Made by a program: the position numbers and the translations under genes. 64,000 bases of DNA from Oscillospiraceae bacterium (GTDB lineage Bacteria; Bacillota; Clostridia; Oscillospirales; Oscillospiraceae): positions 27,073 through 91,072 of the forward strand of contig JAHHRZ010000009.1 of NCBI GenBank assembly GCA_020025515.1, given 5' to 3'. Of this stretch, positions 51,301-58,440 are shown piece after piece (position 1 is the stretch's first letter; each line of letters begins with the position of its first letter). The notes beneath the pieces are model-generated. The model did no database searches, had not been told where the DNA came from, and saw only the letters and a program-made list of their open reading frames with translations.

Positions 51301-52123
51301 TACACTTTGCGGTGAGACAGAGACCCGTCCTGTACCCAAGACAGAACACCAGTACGAGGCCCAAGTAGTGGAGCCCCTCTGCATCGAGAAAGGGTATACC
51401 ATTTACACCTGCACCGTCTGCGGTGAACAGCACACAGGCGATGAAGTCCCGGCACTGGGTCACTATTGGGGGCCCTGGACAGTGACCCGAAAAGTCTCTG
51501 CAACAGAGCCCGGCATGGAGGAGCGAACCTGCCTGCGCTGCGGTGAAACGGAAACCCGTGAGATTCCGGTGCTGGCACCACTGCCATTCACAGATGTGAA
51601 CGAAGAACAGTGGTATGGAGAATATATCCGCTATGTCTATGAACGCCATCTGATGATTGGGGTCAGTGACAGCCTGTTTCATCCTTATGGGTCGGTAACC
51701 CGTGGGCAGCTGGTAACCGTTTTGTACCGCATGGCAGGAGAACCGAAGACCAACGGAACCCATCCCTTTACAGATGTGAACGAGAATAACTTCTATGCGG
51801 AGGCTGTAGCCTGGGGATATGCGGAGGGCATTATTGATGGTGTCAGCAGCACCCGGTTTGCCCCTGATGCAATCGTCACCAGAGAACAGATGGGCACCTT
51901 CTTCTATCGCTATTGTAAGGGGGAAGTTGGGGACAGAAGGGTTCTACAGCAGTTCCCTGATGACCACGACGTTTCTGCCTATGCAGAAGATGCCATGGCC
52001 TGGGCGGTGGAAAACGGAATCATTGAGGGAGTCCTTGAAAATGGCATTACAAAGCTTCTGCCCAGAGCTTCCACCAATCGGGCCCAGCTTGCAGCTATCA
52101 TCTATCGTGTGGAAACCAGATAG
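45368..52123 (+). CDS. Large cell-surface subtilisin-like protease with dockerin-like, cohesin-like, Ig-like and SLH modules
   Basis: This 2251-residue protein has a Sec signal peptide (residues 1-31), an I9-like propeptide, and an S8 catalytic domain with Asp205 (AVIDTGLDTDH), His304 (GEHGSHVAG), Asn413 (SAGNSGSW) and Ser667 (LMSGTSMAAPQ). A PA domain is inserted near 500-590. After Fn3-like and a dockerin-like pair of calcium loops at about 833-900 (DFNGDGRVNQADAQALSDF; DLSGDGVVTTYDVHCFL), there are beta-rich regions, a BIG2 domain (about 1472-1550), a cohesin-like segment (about 1840-1935), a Cys-x-x-Cys repeat region (about 1954-2070) and three SLH repeats (about 2072-2251). SLH repeats anchor proteins to the wall. 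Probably degrades host or dietary protein. AAGGAG lies 9 bases before ATG. Confidence 0.93.
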   Translation: MAHSKQVQRFLCVFLALVLMFSLAIPIPARAAETELTIEQVDNDMVTAELPMQKMPEPIMDLTQEDNVRVSIVLKAPSALEAGFSTKGIAANAEAMSYRSKLEQEQQDMQAVIEAKVLHTPMDVVWNLTLAANVISAHVPADAIEEIEALPGVDHVTVERQYSPHVVSSGGDYKPNMAVAGQMTGADQAWEEGYTGAGTRIAVIDTGLDTDHQSFDPNAYQHAIREDALREGMTYEEFLRTSNFMDASDTDAVLKQLNAYKRHAVANGILTAKELYINDKTPYGYNYIDGTLDITHDHDTSGEHGSHVAGISAANRYLVRDGEFLNALDEVHVSGTAPDAQLLIMKVFGQKGGAFDSDIMAAVEDAVLLDADAVNLSLGSASAGTAHCSDDTYQKIMDRLVESDTVVVISAGNSGSWGDTTPYGYLYSDGANIDTVGSPGSYTNALTVASVDNDGTISPTILLGEKRMGYYEALANYVGTPYGNPPFAQLDTSADGTGTEYEYLLVDGIGRPEDYAGMDLTGKIVFCSRGEIPYTEKADNAAALGAAALVVYNNQEQGTVLMDLSGYRHTIPAVFVTASSGNNVRLAGEVRETEDGLPYYSGRLTISRRTEGHYDGSQYKSMSSFSSWGVPGDLSMKPEVTAPGGNIYSVNGGVAETNQYELMSGTSMAAPQISGQTALIQQYIREQNWQEDGLTSRGLAQALLMSTAVPMKNGANGLYYSVLNQGAGLTNVRSALRTPAYLTVEDQPDGKVKVELGDDPQRTGSYTFRFTIHNLGEKDISYQLSADVLTQNVFEAEDGTLLLDKLTRVMDADTVFYQNGQPIPTQVPMAEFDFNGDGRVNQADAQALSDFVTLGTPLVDHADQADLSGDGVVTTYDVHCFLNQYQSAVAVPAGDSATVEVRIELTQEEKERLDQENPNGAYVEAFVHALPMATAEGELLPALGLPVLGYYGNWTDPSMFDLGSHEIYACGGETRAPYLGSVHGNALGVVYGDRQMEGIFYFGGNPMVPDQVFMPERNAINLERGDYFPSWQIAPVRNAAASWFHASNETTGEVLVSKPCTEISAAFYAPQYQQWMNTPAAIELELRPEMEEGQRGLLSMTLVPEAYTEADGSFDWERLGRGTTKEVPFIVDNHSPAIHDVRIRKEEGIIEVDASDNQFVAGIYLYDVTGRNRLSFTGSIADAKEGEIHTFRLPLEGVDGYRFILQVSDYAANIATFSIKETIGSPEPRPNQIVFDENSGKWIRFERSETGYYAWDTKAWCDASVMPRAATSVGGYSFLVGDSNKLFVTPTDSMMDTVLVCKLPESVDDMAYDAKTDLLYAVTADSRLYSIDKLDGAFQDLGTIGVATNTLAADGQGTFYCATNEGKVYSFTLNTMEAPQELCQVEKGGYDTFRGIHTMEYDPRTDHVIWIARCDNGYGYESSQYYDIDPKAKTAEKVLSPVYRGAIGLSYPGWTDGADQWAEPSSQPTRVTFDSSEITVFKGYTAKAFASALPWTLNDRSVIYTSENDSVASVNEDGIVTGVSTGTTTIRAESALDPTVYAECVVTVQILDVTVNGLLQDEEGIPQSFRWNLADGSGWESGYPLDNNIKSAAKIPGEDAYYMLSSNEGTMHKQSFITGEDLETPSEVYRNDNYWLLDMSYSNYFSLQDGSPRIYGVRENSVLAPTNPMAPEYVHLDAGIARFLPGIAVGGTETITYKDWYNDIETESEIFYMLDDSGNVWRCNMFRKDSWGTMRFDWTYTIYPSDLQIRFQGPDFRGNCSLVLGQDGALYLSAFTGKQSELYRLVFDPVNKSYVSTYLGGFGRDVWPAALLSVDSNTAVVPQAPGGTHLASRDFAEEAQSVSQAPEVEPAQNTVSLPLTVPAGRTNGLTEVHYDPAQLTLDTVHTEADIVSLKAEKGTILLGYAWAEEAGQNSSYAELRFRGSQTCTADVRITETQQNEHSTQEEKTVTLTIDHTWNDWTIAKEPTCQEEGQESRTCTLCGETETRPVPKTEHQYEAQVVEPLCIEKGYTIYTCTVCGEQHTGDEVPALGHYWGPWTVTRKVSATEPGMEERTCLRCGETETREIPVLAPLPFTDVNEEQWYGEYIRYVYERHLMIGVSDSLFHPYGSVTRGQLVTVLYRMAGEPKTNGTHPFTDVNENNFYAEAVAWGYAEGIIDGVSSTRFAPDAIVTREQMGTFFYRYCKGEVGDRRVLQQFPDDHDVSAYAEDAMAWAVENGIIEGVLENGITKLLPRASTNRAQLAAIIYRVETR

Positions 52124-52235
52124 TTCCCACGCCCCTCAACATTTTGGAAAAATCCATGAGAAGAGGTAAAAAATTCCATACAGAAACGGACTGTACAAAA
52201 ACGCAGGTGCTTAATACATAACCAACCCGTGAAGG

Positions 52236-52268
52236 CGGCAGGACTCCACCCGGAGCCCTGCCGTTTTT
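52236..52268 (+). terminator. Terminator after the surface protease gene
   Basis: CGGCAGG-a-CTCC / GGAG-c-CCTGCCG stem with a 4-base loop, followed by TTTTTA. Confidence 0.9.
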
Positions 52269-52269
52269 A

Positions 52270-52850
52270 TCGGATTGTTGGCATGCACTTGAGAAAATAC
52301 CATAAGCTGCGCAACATAAGTTAGGAAAACAGACACGGCTGCTACGTTCCATTCCCCATGCTACTTCTTTCATTCATCCCAGGCGATATCGCTATGTCAC
52401 ACAAGGAAAATGTGGGGAAATGTGCGATTTTCCAGAATAACCGCGAAAATTGTATAATTCCTTCGGATGTGTTACGAATACATCTTGCCTATAAAAAGCT
52501 AACCCAGCTGCATTATAGTACAGCTATCCAACATCAGATCGAAATGGTGAATAGTGGTACTGCGCAATTTTACTACTGGCTGCCCCTTCCAGGGGCGGCT
52601 TTTTATTGCCCTTCTTGACTGGCTCACCCGCATAGCGGGTGGTTGTCTTTCTACGAATCCGAAGCAGGGCACCGCTTTGTGCCATGCTGTGTGTCTAAAA
52701 TCGAAAACTTTTCACAGCCTGATGCAGGCAAGTCTCCCCTTCTTGCTGGAAAATTCCCAAATGCAGAAGAAAAATTCACTTCTATGTTCAAATGGTTAAA
52801 AAATGGTTGATTTGGAAATTATGTTACTAAATCCAAAGAGAGGTGTGTAT
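52270..52850. other. Palindrome-rich noncoding region of mobile-element type
   Basis: No gene is supported. It holds several hairpins: GCCCCT / AGGGGC then TTTTTATT (52582-52605), CACCCGC / GCGGGTG (about 52623-52640) and GGCAC / GTGCC (about 52668-52682). A TATAAT at 52456-52461 could start a short RNA ending at the first hairpin; its -35 is weak. This sort of sequence is common beside recombinase genes of clostridial integrative elements. Confidence 0.45.
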
Positions 52851-52852
52851 TT

Positions 52853-53110
52853 ATGACTCAACGTGATTTAGCTAAATTGCATGATTCCTCACTTCCATTA
52901 TGTGATCCCAGCAAACTAAGGGATATCAAAGGGATTCCCATTGATCGCAGTCAGCCGATCCACCAAAGAATTCACTCTTTCATTGATGCTGTCGGAAATC
53001 CTTACCTTTTTAAAGTGGGATCCGTCATCGTAAAAGTCAATTTTAACCCAACCGGGAAAACCTTCCAAAACGCACTAGCCGATGCCATGAATTCTCCGGC
53101 AGTGGAATAA
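52853..53110 (+). CDS. Small protein of the type found beside serine recombinases (DUF6870-like)
   Basis: This 85-residue protein has AGAGGTG before ATG. It contains LRDIKGIPIDRSQPIHQRIH, then FIDAVGNPYLFKVGSVIVKV and FNPTGKTFQNALADAM. This pattern (D-I-x-x-x-x-x-D, P-x-x-x-R, N-P-Y-x-F) resembles DUF6870-type proteins encoded just upstream of large serine recombinases in integrative elements. It may aid directionality or DNA binding. It sits 116 bases before the recombinase gene. Confidence 0.65.
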   Translation: MTQRDLAKLHDSSLPLCDPSKLRDIKGIPIDRSQPIHQRIHSFIDAVGNPYLFKVGSVIVKVNFNPTGKTFQNALADAMNSPAVE

Positions 53111-53226
53111 CTTTCCAGCCGAATATTCTGGGAATTTCCTTGATTTGCAGGCAAATTTCCACTAATATAACCACGTAGAGAAATCAAATACACAGATTAC
53201 CTCCCTTGCAAATAAGGAGGTACGCA

Positions 53227-54915
53227 ATGAATCAAAAATATATGGAGTATTCCGGCCCGTCTTCTAAACCACCACGACTATGGAAAGCCGCTCTTTATAT
53301 CCGTCTTTCCCGTGAAGACGAGGATCTGTCAAAGGCGGAAAGCAATTCCATCACATCCCAACGAGAATTCTTAAAGGAATTTTTGAAACAGCATCCGGAC
53401 ATCTCCCCCATGGATTTTTATGTGGATGACGGCTGGAGCGGAACAAACTTCGACCGTCCCGATTTTCAGCGAATGATGACCGACATCTACGAGCATCGGA
53501 TCGACTGTGTGATCGTAAAGGATCTGAGCCGACTGGGTCGTAACGCTTCCGAGACAAGCAACTATATTGATAATGTATTTGCCCGGCTTCAGGTACGGTT
53601 TATCGCAATCCACAATTATATCGACACCGTAGAGAGCCGGATGAACGCCGCCACCCACTGCATCACGGTTGGCATCCAGAATGTCATCAACGAGAGTGTG
53701 GCTGCCACCACCTCCGTGAATGTGCGAGGTACCCTGAATGTAGAGCGGCAGCAGGGAAAGTTCATCGGCTCCTTTGCCTGCTACGGCTATCGCAAGGATC
53801 CGGAGGATCATCACAAGCTCCTGATTGACGAGGAAGCTGCATCCGTTGTACGGCAAATCTACGCCTGGTTTTTAAACGGGAAGAGCATCATCGGTATTGC
53901 GAAGGAACTGAACGAGATGGGAATTCCCAATCCCTCCGCCTACAAAAAACTGCATGGTATGAAGTACCACCATCCAACCGGAAAAAAGAACGACGGTCTG
54001 TGGCCCGACAGTTCGGTACGCCGGGTACTGCGAAACGAAATGTATATTGGCAACATGATCCAAGGCAAGAACACCACCATTTCTTTCAAGCATAAGCAGT
54101 GCCGCAGTGTCCCACAGGAGGAATGGTATGTGGTGGAGAACACCCATGAGCCCATCATTGACAAGGAGACCTTCCAAAAGGCGCAATCTCTCTTCAATAA
54201 AAACATCCGCAAGTCCCCCCGGAAAAACGATGTGGATTTGTTTTCAGGCTTTGTGCGCTGCGCAGACTGCCATCGATCCATGAGCAAAAAAAGCAATGTC
54301 CATTCCTACGGGACCTATCACTACTACCGCTGCACCACCGCCCGGAAAATGAAAAAATCCGCCTGTGGAAATCACACCATCCGTCTGGATCGGCTGGAGG
54401 AAGCGGTACTGGTAACGATTCAGAAGATGGCAGATGTAGCCATTGAGATGTCGGAGTTGGTAGAGCAGATCAATAGCAAACCGGGGCGGAGAACGGAGTC
54501 AGCCAACATCCACGCCGCTCTGAAAACCGCCCAGCGGGAGAAGGAACGCCTGCAAACGATGCAGATGGATCTTTATCCGGACTGGAAAAGCGGCATCCTC
54601 ACCCAAGAGGAGTACAGGATGCTGAAGGCAAATCTGGCAGAGAAGCTGGAGAGCATCGAGAACAACATTCGCAACATCCAGAAAACCCTGGATGATTTCT
54701 CCAACGGCATCGACGATCAGAACGAGTTTATCGCCACCTTTAAAAAATACGGCCGCATCACCAAGCTGACACGGCCCATGCTGATTGAGCTTGTAGACAA
54801 GATTCTGGTACACGAAGAAAACCGGATCGAAGTTTGCTTCCAATACCAGGACAGCTATGCAGAAGTTCTTGAGTATATCGAAATCAACGGCGAACAGGTG
54901 ACACAGCCTGCATGA
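53227..54915 (+). CDS. Large serine recombinase (TnpX/integrase type)
   Basis: This 562-residue site-specific recombinase has an N-terminal resolvase domain with the catalytic Ser in AALYIRLSREDEDLSKAESN, the helix YVDDGWSGTNFDRPDFQRMM and VIVKDLSRLGRNASETSNYI. A recombinase domain follows (KFIGSFACYGYRKDPEDHHK, GIAKELNEMGIPNPSA), then a Cys4 zinc ribbon (GFVRCADCHRSMSKKS, CTTARKMKKSACGNH) and a coiled coil at about 440-510. AAGGAGG lies 6 bases before ATG. The stop overlaps a spoVAD remnant, so it sits at the right end of an element inserted into spoVAD. Confidence 0.93.
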   Translation: MNQKYMEYSGPSSKPPRLWKAALYIRLSREDEDLSKAESNSITSQREFLKEFLKQHPDISPMDFYVDDGWSGTNFDRPDFQRMMTDIYEHRIDCVIVKDLSRLGRNASETSNYIDNVFARLQVRFIAIHNYIDTVESRMNAATHCITVGIQNVINESVAATTSVNVRGTLNVERQQGKFIGSFACYGYRKDPEDHHKLLIDEEAASVVRQIYAWFLNGKSIIGIAKELNEMGIPNPSAYKKLHGMKYHHPTGKKNDGLWPDSSVRRVLRNEMYIGNMIQGKNTTISFKHKQCRSVPQEEWYVVENTHEPIIDKETFQKAQSLFNKNIRKSPRKNDVDLFSGFVRCADCHRSMSKKSNVHSYGTYHYYRCTTARKMKKSACGNHTIRLDRLEEAVLVTIQKMADVAIEMSELVEQINSKPGRRTESANIHAALKTAQREKERLQTMQMDLYPDWKSGILTQEEYRMLKANLAEKLESIENNIRNIQKTLDDFSNGIDDQNEFIATFKKYGRITKLTRPMLIELVDKILVHEENRIEVCFQYQDSYAEVLEYIEINGEQVTQPA

Positions 54916-55355
54916 CCGTGTTATTTTCTGAACGATATGGTGTACCCTTATCACTGTCCCCTGCTGCAGTATCCACCATACAGGCCCATTTGGAGGATTT
55001 GGGCAGAAGCCCGGAGGACTATGACCTCATTGTGACCGGCGACTTGGGCAAGGTGGGCATGGACATTGTGCTGGACCAGTTTTCCCGGATGGGGGTGCCT
55101 TTGGAAAACCGCTATACCGACTGCGGCGTTCTGATTTTCGACCGGGAGGGGCAGGATGTCCACGCCGGAGGTTCCGGCTGCGGATGCAGTGCCGTGGTTC
55201 TGTGCGGCTATCTTTTGGAGCAGATGCGGCAGGGTCGGTACAAAAGAATCCTCTTTTGCGGCACCGGTGCCCTTCTGTCCCCCACCTCCACCCAGCAGGG
55301 CGAATCCATTCCCGGCGTGTGCCATGCCCTGTCCATCACAACAGAAAGAAGGTAA
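54912..55355 (+). pseudogene. spoVAD: spoVAD, 3' part only (5' part missing, interrupted by recombinase element)
   Basis: The frame from about 54950 encodes PAAVSTIQAHLEDLGRSPED, then YDLIVTGDLGKVGMDIVLDQ, GCGCSAVVLCGYLLEQMRQG and ILFCGTGALLSPTSTQQGES. This is the C-terminal half of SpoVAD, a thiolase-fold protein of the dipicolinic-acid channel. A whole SpoVAD is about 335-340 residues; about 190 N-terminal residues are not here. The first roughly 14 residues (MTVLFSERYG and on) look like element sequence and have no ribosome binding site. The stop is 3 bases before the spoVAE start region. So the gene has been split at about 54950. Confidence 0.85.
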
Positions 55356-55358
55356 GCT

Positions 55359-55721
55359 ATGGACTATCTTTGGGCATTTCTCATTGGCGGCAGTCTGTGT
55401 CTGCTGGGTCAGATCCTGGTGGACAAAACCAGCCTCACCCCAGCCAGAATCCTGGTGGGCTATGTGGTGCTGGGGGTGATTCTGGGAGGCGTGGGCATCT
55501 ATGAGCCTCTTGTGGACTTTGCGGGGGCAGGTGCCACGGTCCCACTCACAGGGTTCGGATATAACCTGGCCAAGGGTGTCCGAAAAGCCGTAGAGGAAAA
55601 GGGCTTTCTGGGAATTTTCACCGGCGGGCTGGGAGCCTGTGCGGCAGGCATTGCCATTGCCATTTTCATGGGGCTGCTGGTGTCCCTGTTTTTCAGACCA
55701 AAGGACAAATCCTGCGAATAA
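55359..55721 (+). CDS. spoVAE: Stage V sporulation protein AE
   Basis: This 120-residue membrane protein has four hydrophobic segments (YLWAFLIGGSLCLLGQILV, ILVGYVVLGVILGGVGIYEP, a central FAGAGATVPLTGFGYNLAKG loop, and GACAAGIAIAIFMGLLVSLF). It is the SpoVAE (AEb) type and helps move dipicolinic acid into the forespore. GAAGG precedes ATG. It should be co-transcribed with spoVAD, but the upstream interruption may separate it from its promoter. Confidence 0.93.
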   Translation: MDYLWAFLIGGSLCLLGQILVDKTSLTPARILVGYVVLGVILGGVGIYEPLVDFAGAGATVPLTGFGYNLAKGVRKAVEEKGFLGIFTGGLGACAAGIAIAIFMGLLVSLFFRPKDKSCE

Positions 55722-55787
55722 TCCCTCCCATCCGGGACACACTATCTGCGGGGACATCCCCAAACGAAAATAGAGGAGGTTTATGCT

Positions 55788-55934
55788 ATGAATAAGCAGA
55801 ACCAGAAGCAGAATAGCCAGTCTCAGAATCAGTCCCAGAATCAGTCTCAGAACCAGTCTCAGAACAAGACAGAGAACCGCACGGAAAACTGCGGCCGGAA
55901 CGAACACCGCACCGAGAACAAGAACCAGTACTAA
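55788..55934 (+). CDS. Gln/Asn-rich 48-residue peptide
   Basis: It begins MNKQNQKQNSQSQNQSQNQS and carries several repeats of Ser-Gln-Asn-Gln, then a Glu/Asn/Thr end (NKTENRTENCGRNEHR). GAGGAGG lies 7 bases before ATG. It is followed by its own terminator. The composition recalls gamma-type small acid-soluble spore proteins, and it sits beside spoVAE. No family match is claimed. Confidence 0.6.
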   Translation: MNKQNQKQNSQSQNQSQNQSQNQSQNKTENRTENCGRNEHRTENKNQY

Positions 55935-55937
55935 GGC

Positions 55938-55977
55938 AAACCGGGCTGCCCCATCTGTGGTGGGACAGCCCGGTTTT
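55938..55977 (+). terminator. Terminator after the Gln/Asn-rich peptide
   Basis: AAACCGGGCTGCCCCA / TGGGACAGCCCGGTTTT with a 7-base loop; T run at the 3' end. Confidence 0.9.
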
Positions 55978-56080
55978 ATGAGGAAAGCCGCCTTCGGCAA
56001 GCACACAAAAAATTCTATTTACATAGCTTTTTCTTTCAAAATGTGCTACACTGAACAAAACAAACAAAGGAGGTCCTCCC

Positions 56081-56623
56081 ATGAATTTTTCTGAAATTGC
56101 CCAAACCCGGCAATCCTGCCGGAACTACGACAGCAGCCGACCCATAGAGAAAGAAAAGCTGGATGCCATCTTCGCCGCAGTACAGCTGGCTCCTTCCGCC
56201 TGCAACGGGCAGCCCTACCACTTCACCGTCTGCCATGGGCAAGCCGCCAAAGAGGTCGCCAAGGCCACCCAATCCATGGGAATGAACAAATTCGCCAGTA
56301 ATGCCCCGGTGATGATCGTCATTTCCGAAGAGCCCTATGTAAAAACCGCTGCCTTGGGTTCCAAGGTGAAAAAGATCGATTACCGCTCCATTGACATCGG
56401 CATTGCTGCGGCCTACATCACCGCAGAAGCAACCGTGCAGGGCCTTGGCACTTGTATTCTGGGGTGGCTGGACGATGAGAAGATCCGGAAGATCTGTAAT
56501 TTAGATCGTCCTGTCCGTCTGGTAATTGCCCTGGGCTACCCTGCCCCGACTGACTCTCTGCGTAAGAAAAAGAGAAAAGACCTCAGTGATTTGGTAACTG
56601 AACTAGGGGCAGATTCAAAATAA
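56081..56623 (+). CDS. Nitroreductase family protein
   Basis: This 180-residue flavoprotein fold has the FMN-binding start (FSEIAQTRQSCRNYDSSRPI), LDAIFAAVQLAPSACNGQPY and IDIGIAAAYITAEATVQGLG, with GYPAPTDSLRKKKRKDLSDL at the end. It probably uses FMN and NAD(P)H to reduce a small molecule; the true substrate is unknown. GGAGG lies 7 bases before ATG. Confidence 0.9.
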   Translation: MNFSEIAQTRQSCRNYDSSRPIEKEKLDAIFAAVQLAPSACNGQPYHFTVCHGQAAKEVAKATQSMGMNKFASNAPVMIVISEEPYVKTAALGSKVKKIDYRSIDIGIAAAYITAEATVQGLGTCILGWLDDEKIRKICNLDRPVRLVIALGYPAPTDSLRKKKRKDLSDLVTELGADSK

Positions 56624-56798
56624 GCCATGTTCTCCAGGTGATCATAACGCAGCAAACGCACAACCGCTGGTACCTTGGAAAAGAGGAGCGCAGCGCTTCG
56701 GTCTTTGCATCTGCATGGTGAATCGTTATTTTGCTTTCTGGCACATTCCCTGTATCCCGGCGAGGCACCTGTGATTTATCGTTTACTTTCTTCCTATG

Positions 56799-56832
56799 AA
56801 AACTCCTCACCACCTGTATGGTAGTGAGGAGT
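56799..56832. terminator. Terminator between convergent nitroreductase and MATE genes
   Basis: ACTCCTCAC / GTGAGGAGT stem with an inner ACC / GGT pairing; TTTTC on the minus strand. Confidence 0.75.
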
Positions 56833-56920
56833 CTCTTATACCCTGAATGATATGTTGATAATAGGAGGAAGCCCCGTATCTCCTCTACAAAGTGCGCTCC
56901 ATTTTCCTCTGGATTCGGGG

Positions 56921-58306
56921 TCAATCTTTTACAATATTCTGAATCCAACTGCCCTTATGAATCATATAGCCACCCAGAAAACATTTCAGAACTTCCGTCC
57001 CCTGACAGAGGAAGTACAGTGGCACGATGGCAAGTGTGCTGTATTTACTCAGGACATAGGCCAGAGGCACACAGACACACCACACAAAGCAGCTATCAAA
57101 CAGGAATGTCACAATGGTCTTGCCGCCGGACCGAAGGGTAAAGTAGGCCGCATTGGTGAATGCGCAAAATGGCATAAAAATCGCCACGCAGCGAATAAAG
57201 TGAGCAGCCAAATCCCGGATTCGGTCAGTGCTGTTATAGATGAGCGGAAACACCTCCGAAATGGCCGCCAGTCCCACCGCAAACACCAGGCAGAACAGCA
57301 CCGAAAATACCAGCAGCTTTCGGTTCACATCCCGGACCGTCTCCTCCGGCTCCCCTGCCCCCAGATGCTTTCCCATAATGATTCCTACGGCATTGCCCAT
57401 GGCAAGAAACGCCACATTGAATACATTCCAGATGGTGCTGGAAATGTTCAGAGCAGAAATCACATCCAGCCCCCGGACCGAATAGCACCGAATCAAAAAC
57501 GCCATTCCTCCTGCCCACAAAGCCTCATTAATGAGAAGCGGTGTTCCTTTTGTAATGATCTGCCGGGCCAGTGCTTTGGGCACTGCCATGGATCTGTAAG
57601 CCCCCACAATAAAGGGACATTGCAGAGTATGCCTGTGGACCCAGATGGCTACAATTCCAAGTTCCACATAGCGGGAAATCACCGTTGCCAAGGCTGCCCC
57701 TCTGACTCCCATGGGAGCAAAGCCCATATGGCCAAAAATCAGGACATAGTTCAGCACCAGGTTCACCACCACAGCGCAAATTCCTGCCACCATGGGCACT
57801 ACCGTCTGCCCCGTTTCTCGCAGGGTGCCGGAATAGGCATTGGCCAGAGCAAAGGGAAGAAGGCCGAACAGCATCACCACCAGATAATCCTGCCCATAGC
57901 GCAGGAATTCCGCTGCCTGTTCTGCCCCACCCTCTCCTGCCAGATATAGCTTTATGAGAGGGGTTTTGAAAATGCCCAGAATTGCGCCGCCAATGGCGGT
58001 GAGGATGAGGCACACCAAAATTTTAAACCGGAAGGTGTACTGAACGCCCTGCCGGTTCCCGGACCCATGGAATTGAGCCGTAAAAATACCTGCACCCGAT
58101 ACGGCGCCGAAGATACAGAGGTTAAACACAAACAAAAGCTGATTGACAATGGAAACGCCGCTCATTTGGGAGTTTCCCACCTGGCCCACCATAATATTAT
58201 CCAGCATGCCCACAAAATTGGTAATTGCATTCTGTATCAAAATGGGCACGGCCACCGCCAGAGCTGAGGTGTAGAATTTCTTATCTCCAAAGTAGGAATG
58301 CTTCAT
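56921..58306 (-). CDS. MATE family efflux transporter
   Basis: This 461-residue protein has about twelve membrane helices in two similar halves: SALAVAVPILIQNAITNFVG, NIMVGQVGNSQMSGVSIVNQ, then KGTPLLINEALWAGGMAFLI and LNISSTIWNVFNVAFLAMGN. These are MATE-type motifs. It exports organic cations or toxic compounds using a Na+ or H+ gradient. GGAGGATCATCA precedes ATG 58306. A terminator sits between it and the nagA gene. Confidence 0.92.
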   Translation of the reverse strand: MKHSYFGDKKFYTSALAVAVPILIQNAITNFVGMLDNIMVGQVGNSQMSGVSIVNQLLFVFNLCIFGAVSGAGIFTAQFHGSGNRQGVQYTFRFKILVCLILTAIGGAILGIFKTPLIKLYLAGEGGAEQAAEFLRYGQDYLVVMLFGLLPFALANAYSGTLRETGQTVVPMVAGICAVVVNLVLNYVLIFGHMGFAPMGVRGAALATVISRYVELGIVAIWVHRHTLQCPFIVGAYRSMAVPKALARQIITKGTPLLINEALWAGGMAFLIRCYSVRGLDVISALNISSTIWNVFNVAFLAMGNAVGIIMGKHLGAGEPEETVRDVNRKLLVFSVLFCLVFAVGLAAISEVFPLIYNSTDRIRDLAAHFIRCVAIFMPFCAFTNAAYFTLRSGGKTIVTFLFDSCFVWCVCVPLAYVLSKYSTLAIVPLYFLCQGTEVLKCFLGGYMIHKGSWIQNIVKD

Positions 58307-58333
58307 TGATGATCCTCCAGTTCGCAGTAAAAT

Positions 58334-58360
58334 GAGGCGGTTAAAAAACCGCCTCACAGT
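58334..58360 (-). terminator. nagA terminator
   Basis: GAGGCGGTT / AACCGCCTC hairpin with a T-rich loop, followed on the minus strand by ATTTTACT. Confidence 0.7.
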
Positions 58361-58440
58361 ATGCTGTTGTGGAAACGAGAGCCACAGGCTCAGCGTCAGA
58401 CATCGAGAGGCTGCTTTTCATGGGCTTACGCAGCCTGCCT

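Noticed and set aside
55800..55860. Short tandem repeats as a CRISPR-like or intergenic repeat array
   Set aside because: They are codon-level repeats (Ser-Gln-Asn-Gln) inside a small gene with a good start and terminator.
54951..56006. A 351-codon minus-strand frame across the spoVAD remnant, spoVAE and the Gln/Asn-rich peptide
   Set aside because: The complement of known spoVA coding sequence. Its Leu/Val repeats are only the reverse reading of the Gln/Asn codons.
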